A program made the position numbers and the translations under genes. A DNA stretch of 34,182 bases, from positions 1 to 34,182 of the forward strand of contig CAILUI010000375.1 in assembly GCA_903837355.1 (NCBI GenBank), read 5' to 3'. The notes under the pieces were generated by a model, which ran no database searches, was not told the origin of the DNA, and worked only from the letters and a program-made list of their open reading frames with translations. Every line of letters starts with the position of its first letter. Within the stretch, counting starts at the first letter, position 1. Source of the DNA: an uncultured Victivallales bacterium (lineage in GTDB: Bacteria; Verrucomicrobiota; Lentisphaeria; Oligosphaerales; JAFGRS01). Below, piece by piece: positions 24,097 to 33,977 of this stretch.

Positions 24097-26721
24097 TCAC
24101 TGCTCCGGGTGCAGTTCGAAGTTGTCGAGGTACGTCTTCACGCGCTCGGTGCTGAGGCCGGCGAACCCGATCCAGCCGAGTTCGCCGAACTGCTCCTTGA
24201 GGCGAATGGTGGTGGCCTGTGCCCTGCCGTCGGGCAGGGTCACGGCCAGAGTATACTCGCCGGTGCGGTCGGGCCCGACCGCGCACGTCAGCTCGAGGTG
24301 GACCCACGCGTCGAGCGGCAGCGTGGCGACGGGCTGGCCGCCCGACTCAAGCTGACCGCCGGGCTTCACCCTGACGTTGGGCCCGTCAGTGAACCACGGC
24401 GTGTTGTCGCGGCAGGCGAACTCCCAGTCGCTGCCCGCGGTCGCCCGCAGGTCGAAAGAGATCCGAACCTTGCCGGACAGGTACTGCACTTCACGGAAGA
24501 GGTGCGGGAAGTAGACCGCGCCTCCCGGGCCGTCGTTGAACTGGAGGCTGTGCATCCCCGAGGCCGCGGCAACGTCGGTGACCCGCACGTTCTCCTCGAC
24601 GCTGGCGGCCATCTGGGTCCAGCCAGGCCAACTGCGATCAGTCTGCAAGCCGTCGAAGTTCTCACTCAGTTGCAGTGGCGGTTCAGGAGGAGCGGGGTCG
24701 AACGTCCGTGGCACTGGCGGCAGCCCCGCGGTGAGGTTGGTCTTCGTCAACCTGCCGGCCTGAGACAGATCGGCAGGACGGAGCCCCATCTCGGCGGCCG
24801 GGCCACCCGTCTGTGGCCGGAAGTCGCCTCGAGCCGGGTCCACGAACGTGGGGTCAGCGACGCGGCAGTCCGGCTCGATCTGCTGCCACTGCTCGAGGGT
24901 CTTTCCACCCGGGAAGGTCACCGTACCGCCTTCGTGCCAGTAGAGGTTGCGGCTGAAGCTGATCTCCTCGTCAGGTGCGCCATTGAAGAGCTCACCCTGG
25001 GTGTAATACCACACGTTACCCTCCACCTGCATCGTCCCGGCCTTCGCCAGGTTGCTCAGTTTGATCTGGTCGTTCTGCCCGAACGCGAAGATGTTGTGGC
25101 GCAGCGTCAGCCGCTGGCCGTAATGGAGGTGGAACGGCGCATCCTCGGTGTCGTAGGCCAGGTTGTTTTCAACCACGATGTCGGCGCTGGACTCGTCGAA
25201 GTAGATGCCCCAGCCGCCATAGCGGGCGCGCCGCACGGTGTGGATGCGGTTGAAGCGCTCGACGGTACCCGGCGACTCGCCGAGGGTGTAGATGCCCGCC
25301 AGGTCGCTCAGTACGCCCTGGCCGAGGTCGTGGAGGGTGTTGTACTCGATGCGGTTGTGGTGCGCTGGACTGGGACCGCCAGACCACCGCCAGCCCACGG
25401 AGATCGCCGAATAGTACGTGTCGGCGACCTCGTTGTGCTCGAGCACATTCTCGCGGGCGTGAGTGACGAGCAGTCCGACCGCGGCAGGGTGAACTCGCCC
25501 GATGTGCGCGACCAGGCAGTCGCGCACCAGGTTGCCGAAACAGTGCTTCCGGGCATCGGGTTCGTCGTCGAAGCGAGCCGTGCCAATCCTCACCCCGCAG
25601 CCCCCCAGATCGACCAGCTCACAGCGTTCTATCCGGCAGTCGGAACAACCGGCCTCCATGACGATTCCGCTGTTGCCTGTATGGCGGACGACGCAGCCCT
25701 CGAAGGTCACGTGTCGCCCGTTGATCACCTGGATTGCTCCTCCCAGACCGCACTCGGCCTGATTGTAACTCTTCCCGCCGCTGGGGCTGGCCCAGTTGGC
25801 GTGCGCGAAGGTCAATCCGCGGAAACTGAGGTGGTCAACGAACTCGCCGCGGTCCGTGTTGCCATCGATCTGTACGACCTGATCCCAGCGCGGCGCGACG
25901 ACTGGCGTGTCTGCCGGGGTCTCGCCGGGCTTGGCAAGGTAGGTCAGTGTGCCGGTCGGCCGGTCAAGGTACCACTCGCCCGGCTCGTCGAGGGCCTCGG
26001 CGACGTTCTCGAGGCGGTACCAGACGCCTTCCTTGAGTGCCGCCAGATCCGGATGCCAGGTGCTTCCGGCCAGGTAGCACACGCGCTTGGCCGCATCCAC
26101 CGACTTGAGTGGCAGCCGCGCGTCCGTCCAACTGTGGGCACTCCACATCTCGATGTCGGTCAGATTGCGCCAGTTCGGGTCGATCTCGCCCGGGCGATAG
26201 ACGAACTCGCTGCTGGCATTGCCGCTCGGCCCGCCGACGAAGTAGTAGCCGGACTTCGGCAGCATCGGGCGCGGGCGCCGTTGGTCGCCGACGTAAAGCT
26301 GCCCGAAACGCCACTGTCCGGCCGCCACCTCGGGCAATGCGACCTGCCACACACCGGGCCTCTCCTGCCGCCAGCCGGTGAGAGCGCGACCAGCGCTCAG
26401 GATCGGCATCTCGCCAGGAGCGGCTTCGTAGACAGTGGGCGAGTCCGGGGTGCCCGAGTCCGCGGGCTCCAGGCGGAATGTCCCGGACAGCCAGTAGGTT
26501 CCGCCGCGCAACTGCACGACCACCGGAGTGGTTCGGTTCGGCTGCTGCTGCCGCAACTCGCGGACGGCATCCCGTGCCCGCTCGAGCGTCGCGAAGGGTT
26601 CCGCCGCGGTGCCGGGATGGGTGTCGTTACCGCTGGGCGAGAGGTACATCTCTGCGGCGTTGGCGCCCACACTCGCCAGCAGGCAGGCTGCGGCTGTTAA
26701 GGCACGGGGCGTCATCTGCAT
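24097..26721 (-). CDS. Secreted right-handed parallel beta-helix protein with C-terminal LamG/CBM-like domain
   Basis: This is an 874-aa protein, last gene of a four-gene operon. The start at 26721 (MQMTPRALTAAACLLASVGA) has GCAGGAG about 9 nt upstream and a clear signal peptide; upstream in-frame codons to 27198 overlap the previous gene and are rejected. The mature N-terminus MYLSPSGNDTHPGTAAEPF, then FATLERARDAVRELR, is the standard opening of secreted beta-helix proteins. Repeated helix rungs span about 100-640 (GGAIQVINGRHVTFEGC, NRIEYNTLHDLGQG, DIVVENNLAYDTED). The layout recalls GH120 and related beta-helix glycosidases, but I see no decisive catalytic motif. Residues about 690-874 form a beta-sandwich (ENFDGLQTDRSWPGW, HLELTCAVGP, TYLDNFELHPEQ). 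A role in attacking an extracellular polysaccharide is inferred from context. Confidence 0.8.
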   Translation of the reverse strand: MQMTPRALTAAACLLASVGANAAEMYLSPSGNDTHPGTAAEPFATLERARDAVRELRQQQPNRTTPVVVQLRGGTYWLSGTFRLEPADSGTPDSPTVYEAAPGEMPILSAGRALTGWRQERPGVWQVALPEVAAGQWRFGQLYVGDQRRPRPMLPKSGYYFVGGPSGNASSEFVYRPGEIDPNWRNLTDIEMWSAHSWTDARLPLKSVDAAKRVCYLAGSTWHPDLAALKEGVWYRLENVAEALDEPGEWYLDRPTGTLTYLAKPGETPADTPVVAPRWDQVVQIDGNTDRGEFVDHLSFRGLTFAHANWASPSGGKSYNQAECGLGGAIQVINGRHVTFEGCVVRHTGNSGIVMEAGCSDCRIERCELVDLGGCGVRIGTARFDDEPDARKHCFGNLVRDCLVAHIGRVHPAAVGLLVTHARENVLEHNEVADTYYSAISVGWRWSGGPSPAHHNRIEYNTLHDLGQGVLSDLAGIYTLGESPGTVERFNRIHTVRRARYGGWGIYFDESSADIVVENNLAYDTEDAPFHLHYGQRLTLRHNIFAFGQNDQIKLSNLAKAGTMQVEGNVWYYTQGELFNGAPDEEISFSRNLYWHEGGTVTFPGGKTLEQWQQIEPDCRVADPTFVDPARGDFRPQTGGPAAEMGLRPADLSQAGRLTKTNLTAGLPPVPRTFDPAPPEPPLQLSENFDGLQTDRSWPGWTQMAASVEENVRVTDVAAASGMHSLQFNDGPGGAVYFPHLFREVQYLSGKVRISFDLRATAGSDWEFACRDNTPWFTDGPNVRVKPGGQLESGGQPVATLPLDAWVHLELTCAVGPDRTGEYTLAVTLPDGRAQATTIRLKEQFGELGWIGFAGLSTERVKTYLDNFELHPEQ

Positions 26722-26872
26722 GCTTGGTTTCTCCTGCACATAGCACCGGCTGCTCGCCTCGGCGGTTGCAGCGTTTCGGAGCGCGTTCGCTCTACTCCCT
26801 GCCCCCTTGACTTCTTCTCGGTAACTCAGTGCGTTCCCCTGCAGCACCACAAACTCCATGAGCGTGAGACCA

Positions 26873-29398
26873 CTACTCCCGCACGAAGAGAAAACGGTCC
26901 ACGTAGATGTCGCCGGTAGTGGTCCCGACCCAAACTGAGATCTCGGGGTGTGGCAGGTCGTACAGTCCGAAGTCGTAGACGTGGTACTCACCGTCCGTGA
27001 CCGGGGCGCCGCTGCTGATCGTGGCGAAGCGGACCTCGGGGTTGGCGTCAATGGCTGCCGCGGGCGGTGGCGGCGCGGCCTTGGCGATCGGGAAGCTGAC
27101 GGCTCCCAGCCCCTGGCGTTGGCGTGCGTCCCAGACGCCGCCGACGAATGCTGCCCCCGTGTCCGTCTGCAGATCGCAGCGCACCACGGCATAGACACGG
27201 TACCGGCCGAAGCCGGTCAAGGCGCCGAGACTCTGCGTCTTGGCCTGCACGGCCCAACTCGGAGCTTCGGCCTTGGGGACGCGCATGGCCATGCCGTTGG
27301 CGGCCTTGGGATCCGCGACGACACTGGCCCCGGCGTACTCGAACACGCTTGCCAAGGTCTCATCCATATCGACGATCCGCTGCCGGGGGACCTCGGCAAA
27401 CTCCGCTGGCAAAGGCCCCGGTCGCAGCGTGGCAACGCGCGTCAGGCGGTCCATGTAGTCCTTGTAGGACACTCCCATGTAGAGCTCGACGGTACCGGTC
27501 ATTGCCTGGTCCCGCGTACGCTCGATCTCCCCAAGTACGTAACCGGCCAACTCGCGGGCGGCGACCGCCGCGTCAGCCGGTCCCAGGAAGGGCTTGCCCG
27601 AAAGCTCCGCCTCCCGCCGGTACAGCCCGTAGCCCTGCAGCCACTGGTGCTCCAGCGCGACCCGCGCCCGGCGCACCCGCACCCGCCGGACCGCGTCGTC
27701 GGCAACCGCCGCCTCGGCCTGTTGCAGAAGCTCAGTCCCGCGATTCATTGCCGGCAAGCCCAACCAGGACGCCTCCGGTCCCCGGCTCCAGCCAAGATGG
27801 ACGTTCGCCGCCTCGGCGCGCAGCAGCTCGTACCAGTCGCGAAGCGCGGGAGCGGCCTTGCCGTAGTAGCCTTGCAGGAAGTCGTCGATGAGCAGGCGTT
27901 CGTCCTGGGCCGGATCCCAGAGGAGGTGCGCCATGACGTAGACCTTCGCCTCCACCGCGTGCGTCAGGGCGTTGGCTTCGCTCTCGCAGAAGACGCCAAC
28001 CGCATGGGAGTCGCGATAGGTGCGGAAATCCGGCCCGAACACGTGCAGATTGGGGTGGGGAGCGAACGGCCCGGGCAGGTTCATGGTGTAGTCCCAGATG
28101 AACAACTTGGGTGCCACCCGCGCCCAGTTCTGGAGATCCTGCTGCAGGGCCCGGTTCATCTCGCTGTCGATCGGCTGTGCTGCGGAGCGTTCGATCACGC
28201 AGTACCAGATCAGCACGTTGTCGCGTGGCCGCAGCATCTTCGGCGGCTTGCGCGCGTATAGGTACGCATGGGTTGCCACGAGGAACTCGGGGAACTCGGT
28301 CTCCACCGCGGCAGCCACCTTGTTCACGCCGTAGAGCAGCGAGCCCATGGGTGACTCCTCGGCGGTATCCATGGCTTGGCAGCGGGCGCACTGGCAGTTG
28401 CCGCCCCAGTCGTTCATCGTCAGCACCACGATACCCAGCTGCGGCTGCTGGCGGACCCTCGCCAGGACGTTCCTGGCAAGCTCGGCCAGCATGGCGTCGT
28501 TGGTCATGCAGAGCTGGGCCTTCTCCCCCACCCGTTGGCCGTTGATCTCGCTGTACCATTCCGGGTGGTCCCCGAAGTACGTGGCGGGCGGCAGGAGCGG
28601 GTAGAAGGTGTGGCAGAAGCCCAGCGGCATGTAGCAGCCCCCCAGGCTTGCCGGCATGGCGGTGCCGTGGCCGTTGTTGCGCAGTCGTGCGGCAAAGCGG
28701 TGCTGGGTCCAGTCGACCGCGGCCTGGTCCGAGTCGTCGTAACCCCAGTGCTTCTCCCCAGGCATCATGCCCCAACTGAAGACCTCGCGGTAGAGAAACG
28801 GTGGGGCGTAGCGGACGTCCAGGGCAGGCACGGCCAGCGTCGCTGTCGTGGGCACGAACTCCTCATCCTTGGTCCACCAGCGCACCCCGGCTTCACGCTC
28901 CAGGAACTCGTACACCGCATAGAGCGTGCCGCGCCGGGAACCCTCGGCACCGGTGAGGAGAAGATGCTTGCCGAGCGTCTTCAGGACGATCCCATCATGC
29001 CCCAGGCCGCCGGCATCGGTCCGCTGCAGCACCAGGTCCGGCGCCATCCGTCTGGCCGCACCGGGGCCGACGGCGATGACGGGTCGCTCACCGGCCTGGG
29101 GCGGCTCAACGATGGCGAACTCGGCACCGGTCACCAACCCCAGGTAGTGCTGCAGTTCCCGGGCCGCGGTTCGCTCCGGCGGCGAGGCGTCTTGCGCCAG
29201 CGCGATGACGTACTGCGTGCGGCTATCCTGCGACAGTAGCAGAGTGCCTGCCTCGGCCCCCGCGAGCGCCGCGGCGCCCACCAGCGTTGCCAGGACGGCT
29301 GCGCCTGTGGCGTGCTGCGCCAGGCGCCTGATTCCTGCCCGGGCGTGACGGTCTGCTGCTGCCGCCGGCGCGTGCGGCACGATCTCACGGTTGCTCAT
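26873..29398 (-). CDS. DUF4838 glycosidase-like protein (second copy)
   Basis: This is an 841-aa protein, third gene of the minus-strand operon. GGAG 7 nt before the ATG at 29398 supports the start. The N-terminus has a long basic/polar stretch before a hydrophobic segment at about 32-50 (GAAVLATLVGAAALAGAEA), an unusual extended signal or membrane anchor. Residues about 55-195 resemble the GH67-type N-domain (IALAQDASPPERTAARELQ). The DUF4838 domain follows: TYFGDHPEWYSEINGQR, TMNDWGGNCQCARC (Cys at 335, 337, 340), FIWDYTMNLPGPFAPHPN. The C-terminus is a beta domain ending GDIYVDRFLFVRE. It is paralogous to the protein encoded at 12915-15260 but differs in its C-terminal domain. The reaction is unknown; the GH67 likeness of the N-domain hints at acidic or complex glycans. 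Confidence 0.85.
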   Translation of the reverse strand: MSNREIVPHAPAAAADRHARAGIRRLAQHATGAAVLATLVGAAALAGAEAGTLLLSQDSRTQYVIALAQDASPPERTAARELQHYLGLVTGAEFAIVEPPQAGERPVIAVGPGAARRMAPDLVLQRTDAGGLGHDGIVLKTLGKHLLLTGAEGSRRGTLYAVYEFLEREAGVRWWTKDEEFVPTTATLAVPALDVRYAPPFLYREVFSWGMMPGEKHWGYDDSDQAAVDWTQHRFAARLRNNGHGTAMPASLGGCYMPLGFCHTFYPLLPPATYFGDHPEWYSEINGQRVGEKAQLCMTNDAMLAELARNVLARVRQQPQLGIVVLTMNDWGGNCQCARCQAMDTAEESPMGSLLYGVNKVAAAVETEFPEFLVATHAYLYARKPPKMLRPRDNVLIWYCVIERSAAQPIDSEMNRALQQDLQNWARVAPKLFIWDYTMNLPGPFAPHPNLHVFGPDFRTYRDSHAVGVFCESEANALTHAVEAKVYVMAHLLWDPAQDERLLIDDFLQGYYGKAAPALRDWYELLRAEAANVHLGWSRGPEASWLGLPAMNRGTELLQQAEAAVADDAVRRVRVRRARVALEHQWLQGYGLYRREAELSGKPFLGPADAAVAARELAGYVLGEIERTRDQAMTGTVELYMGVSYKDYMDRLTRVATLRPGPLPAEFAEVPRQRIVDMDETLASVFEYAGASVVADPKAANGMAMRVPKAEAPSWAVQAKTQSLGALTGFGRYRVYAVVRCDLQTDTGAAFVGGVWDARQRQGLGAVSFPIAKAAPPPPAAAIDANPEVRFATISSGAPVTDGEYHVYDFGLYDLPHPEISVWVGTTTGDIYVDRFLFVRE

Positions 29399-29508
29399 TT
29401 ACTGACTCCGCTGGAGGGCTTCTGGCCGGTCTCTCTCGCCTCACGGTGCCGACGTGCATGCGTCCGGGTAGTGGATGCCGGGTCACCCGGCGCGTGGGTC
29501 CACGGCGC

Positions 29509-31782
29509 TCAGACGACCCACTCCACGGTCTGCCCGGCAGGGACCACGACCACCGGCGCCGCCCAGAGCGCATTCTGGCCCAAGGGGCATTCGCGCGCCT
29601 GCCGGGAGCTCTCCGCGAGGAGCTTGACCCTGGCCTCAAAGGCGGTCGGGTTGGTGATCCGCAGGCGCATCCTGCCAGCGACCGGGGCCAGCGCCACGAC
29701 GTCCACATGGTCAAAAACCTCGATGCGCCGGACGTCCGGCTGGACGTAGATGCCGGGGACCTCCACGGCGGTGAGCAGCATCGACACCTCGCACCAGCAG
29801 GAGCCGAACAGGTTGCCGCCGATGCCGCCGACACCTTCCCAGTCGCTGAAGTTCACGCGCTCGCACATGAACCCTGGTGGCATGTGCGCTGCCTCGCCCA
29901 CTGGCCGATCCGCTCGACTCAGGTACTGTGGCAGGTTGTGCGCGGTCTGCCGGAGTTGTTCGAGGTACAGGTTGCAGCCGGTGGCGCGCCAGAGTTTGAG
30001 CAGGCTGTCGCCCGAGAGGGTGCAGATGCCGGGTGCGCTGTGCTTGTTCTGGACATTGGCCCAGACGGAGCCGGCGGCGCACATGCCCAGGCGGCCGAAC
30101 CAGGACTCCGCGGGGAACTGGTAGTCGTAGGAGGCGCACCAGGTGAGACACTGTCGGGCCATGGCTTCGGCCGGAGTCAGCCAGGCGCGATCGCCGGTGG
30201 TCTCGTAGAGCACGACCAGCGACTCGAGCAGGGCGAAGGCGCTTTCGCTGTCCGGGCCCTGGAGGATCTCGCCGGGGCCACCGGTGGTCACTCCGGCCAC
30301 GACGTCCCGCTCGCTGAAGTGCCGGGCCAGGCGCGCGGCGGCATCGCTATACCGGGGTTCCCTGAACCAGGCCCCCGCCAGAGCCAGCCCGCCCGGCACC
30401 ATGGCGCCGGCGGTCGAGCCCCCGACCACGATCTCCCAGGTGTCCCAGTCGAGGAACTGGCCGAGCTGGCCGTACTTCGCGAAAACGCCGACCAGTCCAT
30501 CCGCCAGGGCGCGGACGCCTTTCTCCCACACCGGCGGTGGCACCCACCCCGGATCCTGTTTCCGCAACAGGTCGAACTGCTTGCAGGCGAAGTACAGGAC
30601 GTCGCCCAGGCGGCGAACCATGACCCAGCGCGTGCTGTCCACCTGGCGGAAATGGTCGCTGAACGGCCGACCCGCGTGGAACACCCCGTAAGGAATCCCT
30701 GCCGGTCCCGTACCGACGCTGAACAGCCAGTCAAGGGTGCGCAACGCCCGCGCCCGACTCTCCGTCGTGCCCTGAAACAACAGCGGCAGCGTGGCCATGC
30801 CGCCGCCCACCCAGCCGACCTGCCAGTCCTGGTATTTGTTGTCACCCGCATCCCAGTCCTTGCGTACACCGACGGCGTAGTAGCCCGCGGGGTTCCAGTT
30901 GTGCTCGTTGTACTTGGCTTCCTGGATCGCCCAGGCCGCGGAGAATGGCAGGCTGTGGCGCAGGCTCACCGGCCCGGTAAGGTCCTGGCGCACCTCGGCG
31001 AAACGGTCGTAGAGTGCCTGCACGTCGGCGGCCGGGAAACGGAACAGCCGGAAGCGGATGACGATCTCCGCGCCGGTTTCCAGCCGCGCGCCACGGTCCC
31101 AGGACGCCGTGTTGGAGTTCAGCATGGTGTAGAGCCTGGCCCGCACGCAGGGGGCCTCGATGGCGAGAACGGCCCGGCGGCGATCGCCGTCTTCGCACAC
31201 CCGCACGCCGTGGTTGCCGTAGACACCGCCCTGGTCGGTCAGTAGAATGCAGGCATAGCCACCCGCGGGGGCGAAGAAGGTGATGCAGGGCGTGGTCTCG
31301 TCACCCGTGCTGAGGTGTAACCCCGAGGGCGTGTGCGGGTCCAGTTCCAGGCGCGGGACGTCGGTGATCATGGTCGCCGGCGCCGGCCCCAGATCGGCGA
31401 CGTCGGTCGCGATCGGCGGGTACTTCTGGAAGCGCGCGGCGAAGCGGTTGCCGTTGTAGGCGGCAGCCGGGAGCATCAGGAAGTGGGCGGCGTCCCAGTC
31501 GGGCAGGACGAGTTCGAGGGCGGCATTCACCGCGGCGGCAGCGCCGGCCGTAACCCGGCAGGTGAGCATACCGTCCACGGCGTCGGGCCGGTCCGCGGCC
31601 GGGCGGAGTGTGCAGGATACCGCCCACCTGGCGCCGGCGAAGTCCGCTGCCGCTGACTGCTTGTCACCCGCCAGGGGGACTTCCAGGCACTCCACGGGTT
31701 CGGCGCTGCCGGCGAAGCTCTGCAGCCGTGCTCTGATCTCCCACGCGGCGGGAATGACCGGCGTAGATGCTGTCTGGTTCAT
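29509..31782 (-). CDS. Uncharacterised 757-aa protein, probable (alpha/alpha)6-barrel glycosidase-like
   Basis: No family name can be given with confidence. The second gene of the operon starts 34 bases after the DUF5722 gene stop. Residues about 1-270 are beta-rich (LTCRVTAGAAAAVNAALEL, RARLYTMLNSNTASWDRG, IVIRFRLFRFPAADV), like the N-terminal sandwich of many (alpha/alpha)6 glycosidases. Residues about 290-690 are helical with aromatic and Gly-rich turns (YQDWQVGWVGGGMATLPLL, FLDWDTWEIVVGG, SDWEGVGGIGGNLFGSCW), consistent with a six-hairpin barrel. A short C-terminal beta segment ends GQTVEWVV. There is no signal peptide, unlike the other three operon members, so it may handle the imported product. 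Acid candidates include D340-W-D and E/D in DWDTWE, but I cannot assign catalytic residues. Confidence 0.6.
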   Translation of the reverse strand: MNQTASTPVIPAAWEIRARLQSFAGSAEPVECLEVPLAGDKQSAAADFAGARWAVSCTLRPAADRPDAVDGMLTCRVTAGAAAAVNAALELVLPDWDAAHFLMLPAAAYNGNRFAARFQKYPPIATDVADLGPAPATMITDVPRLELDPHTPSGLHLSTGDETTPCITFFAPAGGYACILLTDQGGVYGNHGVRVCEDGDRRRAVLAIEAPCVRARLYTMLNSNTASWDRGARLETGAEIVIRFRLFRFPAADVQALYDRFAEVRQDLTGPVSLRHSLPFSAAWAIQEAKYNEHNWNPAGYYAVGVRKDWDAGDNKYQDWQVGWVGGGMATLPLLFQGTTESRARALRTLDWLFSVGTGPAGIPYGVFHAGRPFSDHFRQVDSTRWVMVRRLGDVLYFACKQFDLLRKQDPGWVPPPVWEKGVRALADGLVGVFAKYGQLGQFLDWDTWEIVVGGSTAGAMVPGGLALAGAWFREPRYSDAAARLARHFSERDVVAGVTTGGPGEILQGPDSESAFALLESLVVLYETTGDRAWLTPAEAMARQCLTWCASYDYQFPAESWFGRLGMCAAGSVWANVQNKHSAPGICTLSGDSLLKLWRATGCNLYLEQLRQTAHNLPQYLSRADRPVGEAAHMPPGFMCERVNFSDWEGVGGIGGNLFGSCWCEVSMLLTAVEVPGIYVQPDVRRIEVFDHVDVVALAPVAGRMRLRITNPTAFEARVKLLAESSRQARECPLGQNALWAAPVVVVPAGQTVEWVV

Positions 31783-31816
31783 CTCGTGCCTGTGTGCTCC
31801 GTTTCTGAGACGCTCA

Positions 31817-33937
31817 TCAGGGGGTCGTGCCGTCTTCGGCCGGATCGATCAGGATCATCGGCCGCAGCCAGTTGGCCCAGTCGCCAGTGTTGTTGCCCAG
31901 CGCATCCACGCGCAGTATCATCGTCACCGTCTGCCCCGCGAAGGCGGACAGATCCACGCTGTGATCGGCAGGCTGGCCCGGTCCCGTCTGCCTTCCCGCC
32001 CACACCTCGCGGTCCGCGACGGCGATGGACATTCCCACGCCGTCAGTGGTCGGTCCGGTTACCGCTGTCCCGACCTGCAGGACGAGTCGCGCCCCGGGCT
32101 TGCCGACGGGCAAGGCGATAGTGAACGCGGCCTCGCCGCTGCCCTTCTCGGGACTGGGCGGGTGGTGGAAGAGGGCAGGGTAGACGCGCCCGTCGGCGCC
32201 CTTCGTCCAGGTCTGTCGCCAGTCGAGGCAGTTCGAGACCTTGGCCGCGTCGGCAAGGTCGAGCAGGTTGCAGACCACGCGGTCCGCGGGCAGAGGCTGA
32301 GCGAAGAGTCCGCAGTCGGCGGGGATCGGCGCCGTCGAGGGCAGCATCTCCGCCCAGTCCGTGATGCCGACGATGGTCTTGGCGGACGCGAAGGCCTCCT
32401 GCCATTGCTCGGTGTCCGCCCGCCGGAAGACCTCGTGCAAGAGCCTTCGGCGCTCTGGCGCCGTGGGGTCGTCGCCGGTCAGTTTGCGCGTCCAGATGCC
32501 CATGTGCAGTCCGCCTTCATCGCGGTGATCGACGTGCCGGTGCAGGATGAAGGCGTCGATCGCCGGCATGTGCCTGATTTTGTAGTGCGCCGCGGCATAG
32601 GCGGCAGCCTGCACGGCCTCCCCAGTGGCGCCCGCGGGGCAGTTGAAACCCTGCTCAGAGAGGATGATCCGCCGTGGCGCGCCCTGGTACAGGAACCGTT
32701 CCTGAGCCAGAAACGCGGGCAGGACCTCGAGGTTCTTGAACGTCACCCGCGGCGAGTCAAAGCCCAGGCCGGCGGTTTGGTCGTTCCAGAAGCGCGGTTC
32801 AAAGAGGTCCTCCGGGTAGGGGTGGAAAGCCACATTCCAGGGGAAGTTGCCCTCGGCGCCGATCGTCTCGTTCAGGCGTTCCAGCAGCTCCCGGCCCGGC
32901 ATCGACTTGAGCGGATTCGCGTCGGCGCGGGCGGTCCAGAAATGGTCCAGCGAGGCATACACGCGCACCGTGGAGTGGAACCGGCGCACGGCCAGCCAGG
33001 CGACGCGCAACATGTCGGCGTAGTCGCGCGCTACGTCCTCGCCGCGGGCCAGCCCCGAGTTGTGCCAGTACCAGTGCGACTGCACCTCATTGCCGACGAC
33101 GTACCCGCTGACCCACCCGTGCGTGCCGGCCGGGTCGGAGTAGCGCTGGGCCAGGTACTCGAAGGCCCCGCGGTAGAAGCGCAGGCCGCGTTCATCAGTC
33201 AGGTTGAAGGCCCCGATGTGGTTGGGCGTGCCGGGGAGGTCGGTGGCGGGGTTGATCAGGGGATTCGCGGGGTCGGGCTGCGCCGGCACGCCGTTTACCG
33301 GAATCAGCGTGACGTTGATGCCCAGTTCGGTCATGCGTTTGATCTGCCGGTCGAGATCGCGGATGTAGGTGACGTTGATGGGGAGTTCCTGCCCGTCAAC
33401 CGTCCAGGTCTCCGCCGGGGGTCCGCCCGTCCAGTCGAAGATGCCGGCGAGCACCACCCCGAAGTCGGTATAGGTGACGCCCAGGATCTTGAGGTCCTCG
33501 AGGTCCACCGGGCAGCTCACGCCCTTCTTGCTGGCAGGCCAGGGTAACGTCTGACTCCAGGCGGGCAGCGCAGCCAGGTCATCGGGCCAGTGCACCGCTC
33601 CGAGGGCGCGCTCGGTGGCGCTGTCCACGAGCTGGAACTTGCGGTACAGGCGGTCGCAGCCGGCTGCGAAGCGGGGAACCGTGATCTCCCCCGGCTCGAG
33701 GCTGCCCGCCCAGACCGTGGCTGTGGCAGCAGGCGCGGCGGCGTCCCTCTCGTAGGCCCGCCGTTCCACGATCCGGGCGGCCGGGGAACGGCCCGTGGTG
33801 CGTATCCGTAAGGCGTCGGGGAAGGCCCTGATACCGACGATGGCGGGGCCGGCCTCGGCGGCGCCGGCGGGACGAATGAGCGCCAGCGCGGCCACCACGG
33901 CGACGGCCACGACGGCAAGCTCAGGCAGACGGCTCAT
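31817..33937 (-). CDS. Secreted DUF5722 protein, clan GH-A-like
   Basis: This is a 706-aa protein, first gene of the operon. The start at 33937 has AGGAGG 7 nt upstream and a signal peptide (residues 1-27, LAVVAVAVVAALALIRPAGA); the longer frame to 34132 overlaps the promoter. An N-terminal beta domain (30-135) precedes the DUF5722 block KKGVSCPVDLEDLKILGV, then TYTDFGVVLAGIF and VTYIRDLDRQIKRMTELGIN. The barrel shows GYVVGNEVQSHWYW, with E284 after Asn as a likely acid/base, and RIILSEQGF, with E428 as a likely nucleophile, the GH-A pattern. Residues about 560-706 include a beta-sandwich (GEAAFTIALPVGKPGARLV, VTMILRVDAL). DUF5722 has no established activity that I can name; a retaining glycosidase is the natural inference. 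Confidence 0.85.
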   Translation of the reverse strand: MSRLPELAVVAVAVVAALALIRPAGAAEAGPAIVGIRAFPDALRIRTTGRSPAARIVERRAYERDAAAPAATATVWAGSLEPGEITVPRFAAGCDRLYRKFQLVDSATERALGAVHWPDDLAALPAWSQTLPWPASKKGVSCPVDLEDLKILGVTYTDFGVVLAGIFDWTGGPPAETWTVDGQELPINVTYIRDLDRQIKRMTELGINVTLIPVNGVPAQPDPANPLINPATDLPGTPNHIGAFNLTDERGLRFYRGAFEYLAQRYSDPAGTHGWVSGYVVGNEVQSHWYWHNSGLARGEDVARDYADMLRVAWLAVRRFHSTVRVYASLDHFWTARADANPLKSMPGRELLERLNETIGAEGNFPWNVAFHPYPEDLFEPRFWNDQTAGLGFDSPRVTFKNLEVLPAFLAQERFLYQGAPRRIILSEQGFNCPAGATGEAVQAAAYAAAHYKIRHMPAIDAFILHRHVDHRDEGGLHMGIWTRKLTGDDPTAPERRRLLHEVFRRADTEQWQEAFASAKTIVGITDWAEMLPSTAPIPADCGLFAQPLPADRVVCNLLDLADAAKVSNCLDWRQTWTKGADGRVYPALFHHPPSPEKGSGEAAFTIALPVGKPGARLVLQVGTAVTGPTTDGVGMSIAVADREVWAGRQTGPGQPADHSVDLSAFAGQTVTMILRVDALGNNTGDWANWLRPMILIDPAEDGTTP

Positions 33938-33977
33938 CGTGCGCCCTCCTGGGGTTCTTTCGACTCCGGCTGGAGTG

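Noticed and set aside
23698..26700. A 1000-codon plus-strand frame opposite the beta-helix gene
   Set aside because: Low-complexity Arg/Gly/Val-rich translation with no motif; the opposite strand encodes a coherent secreted beta-helix protein.
31562..33547. Long plus-strand frames opposite the DUF5722 gene
   Set aside because: Antisense shadow; DUF5722 motifs, promoter and AGGAGG all support the minus strand.
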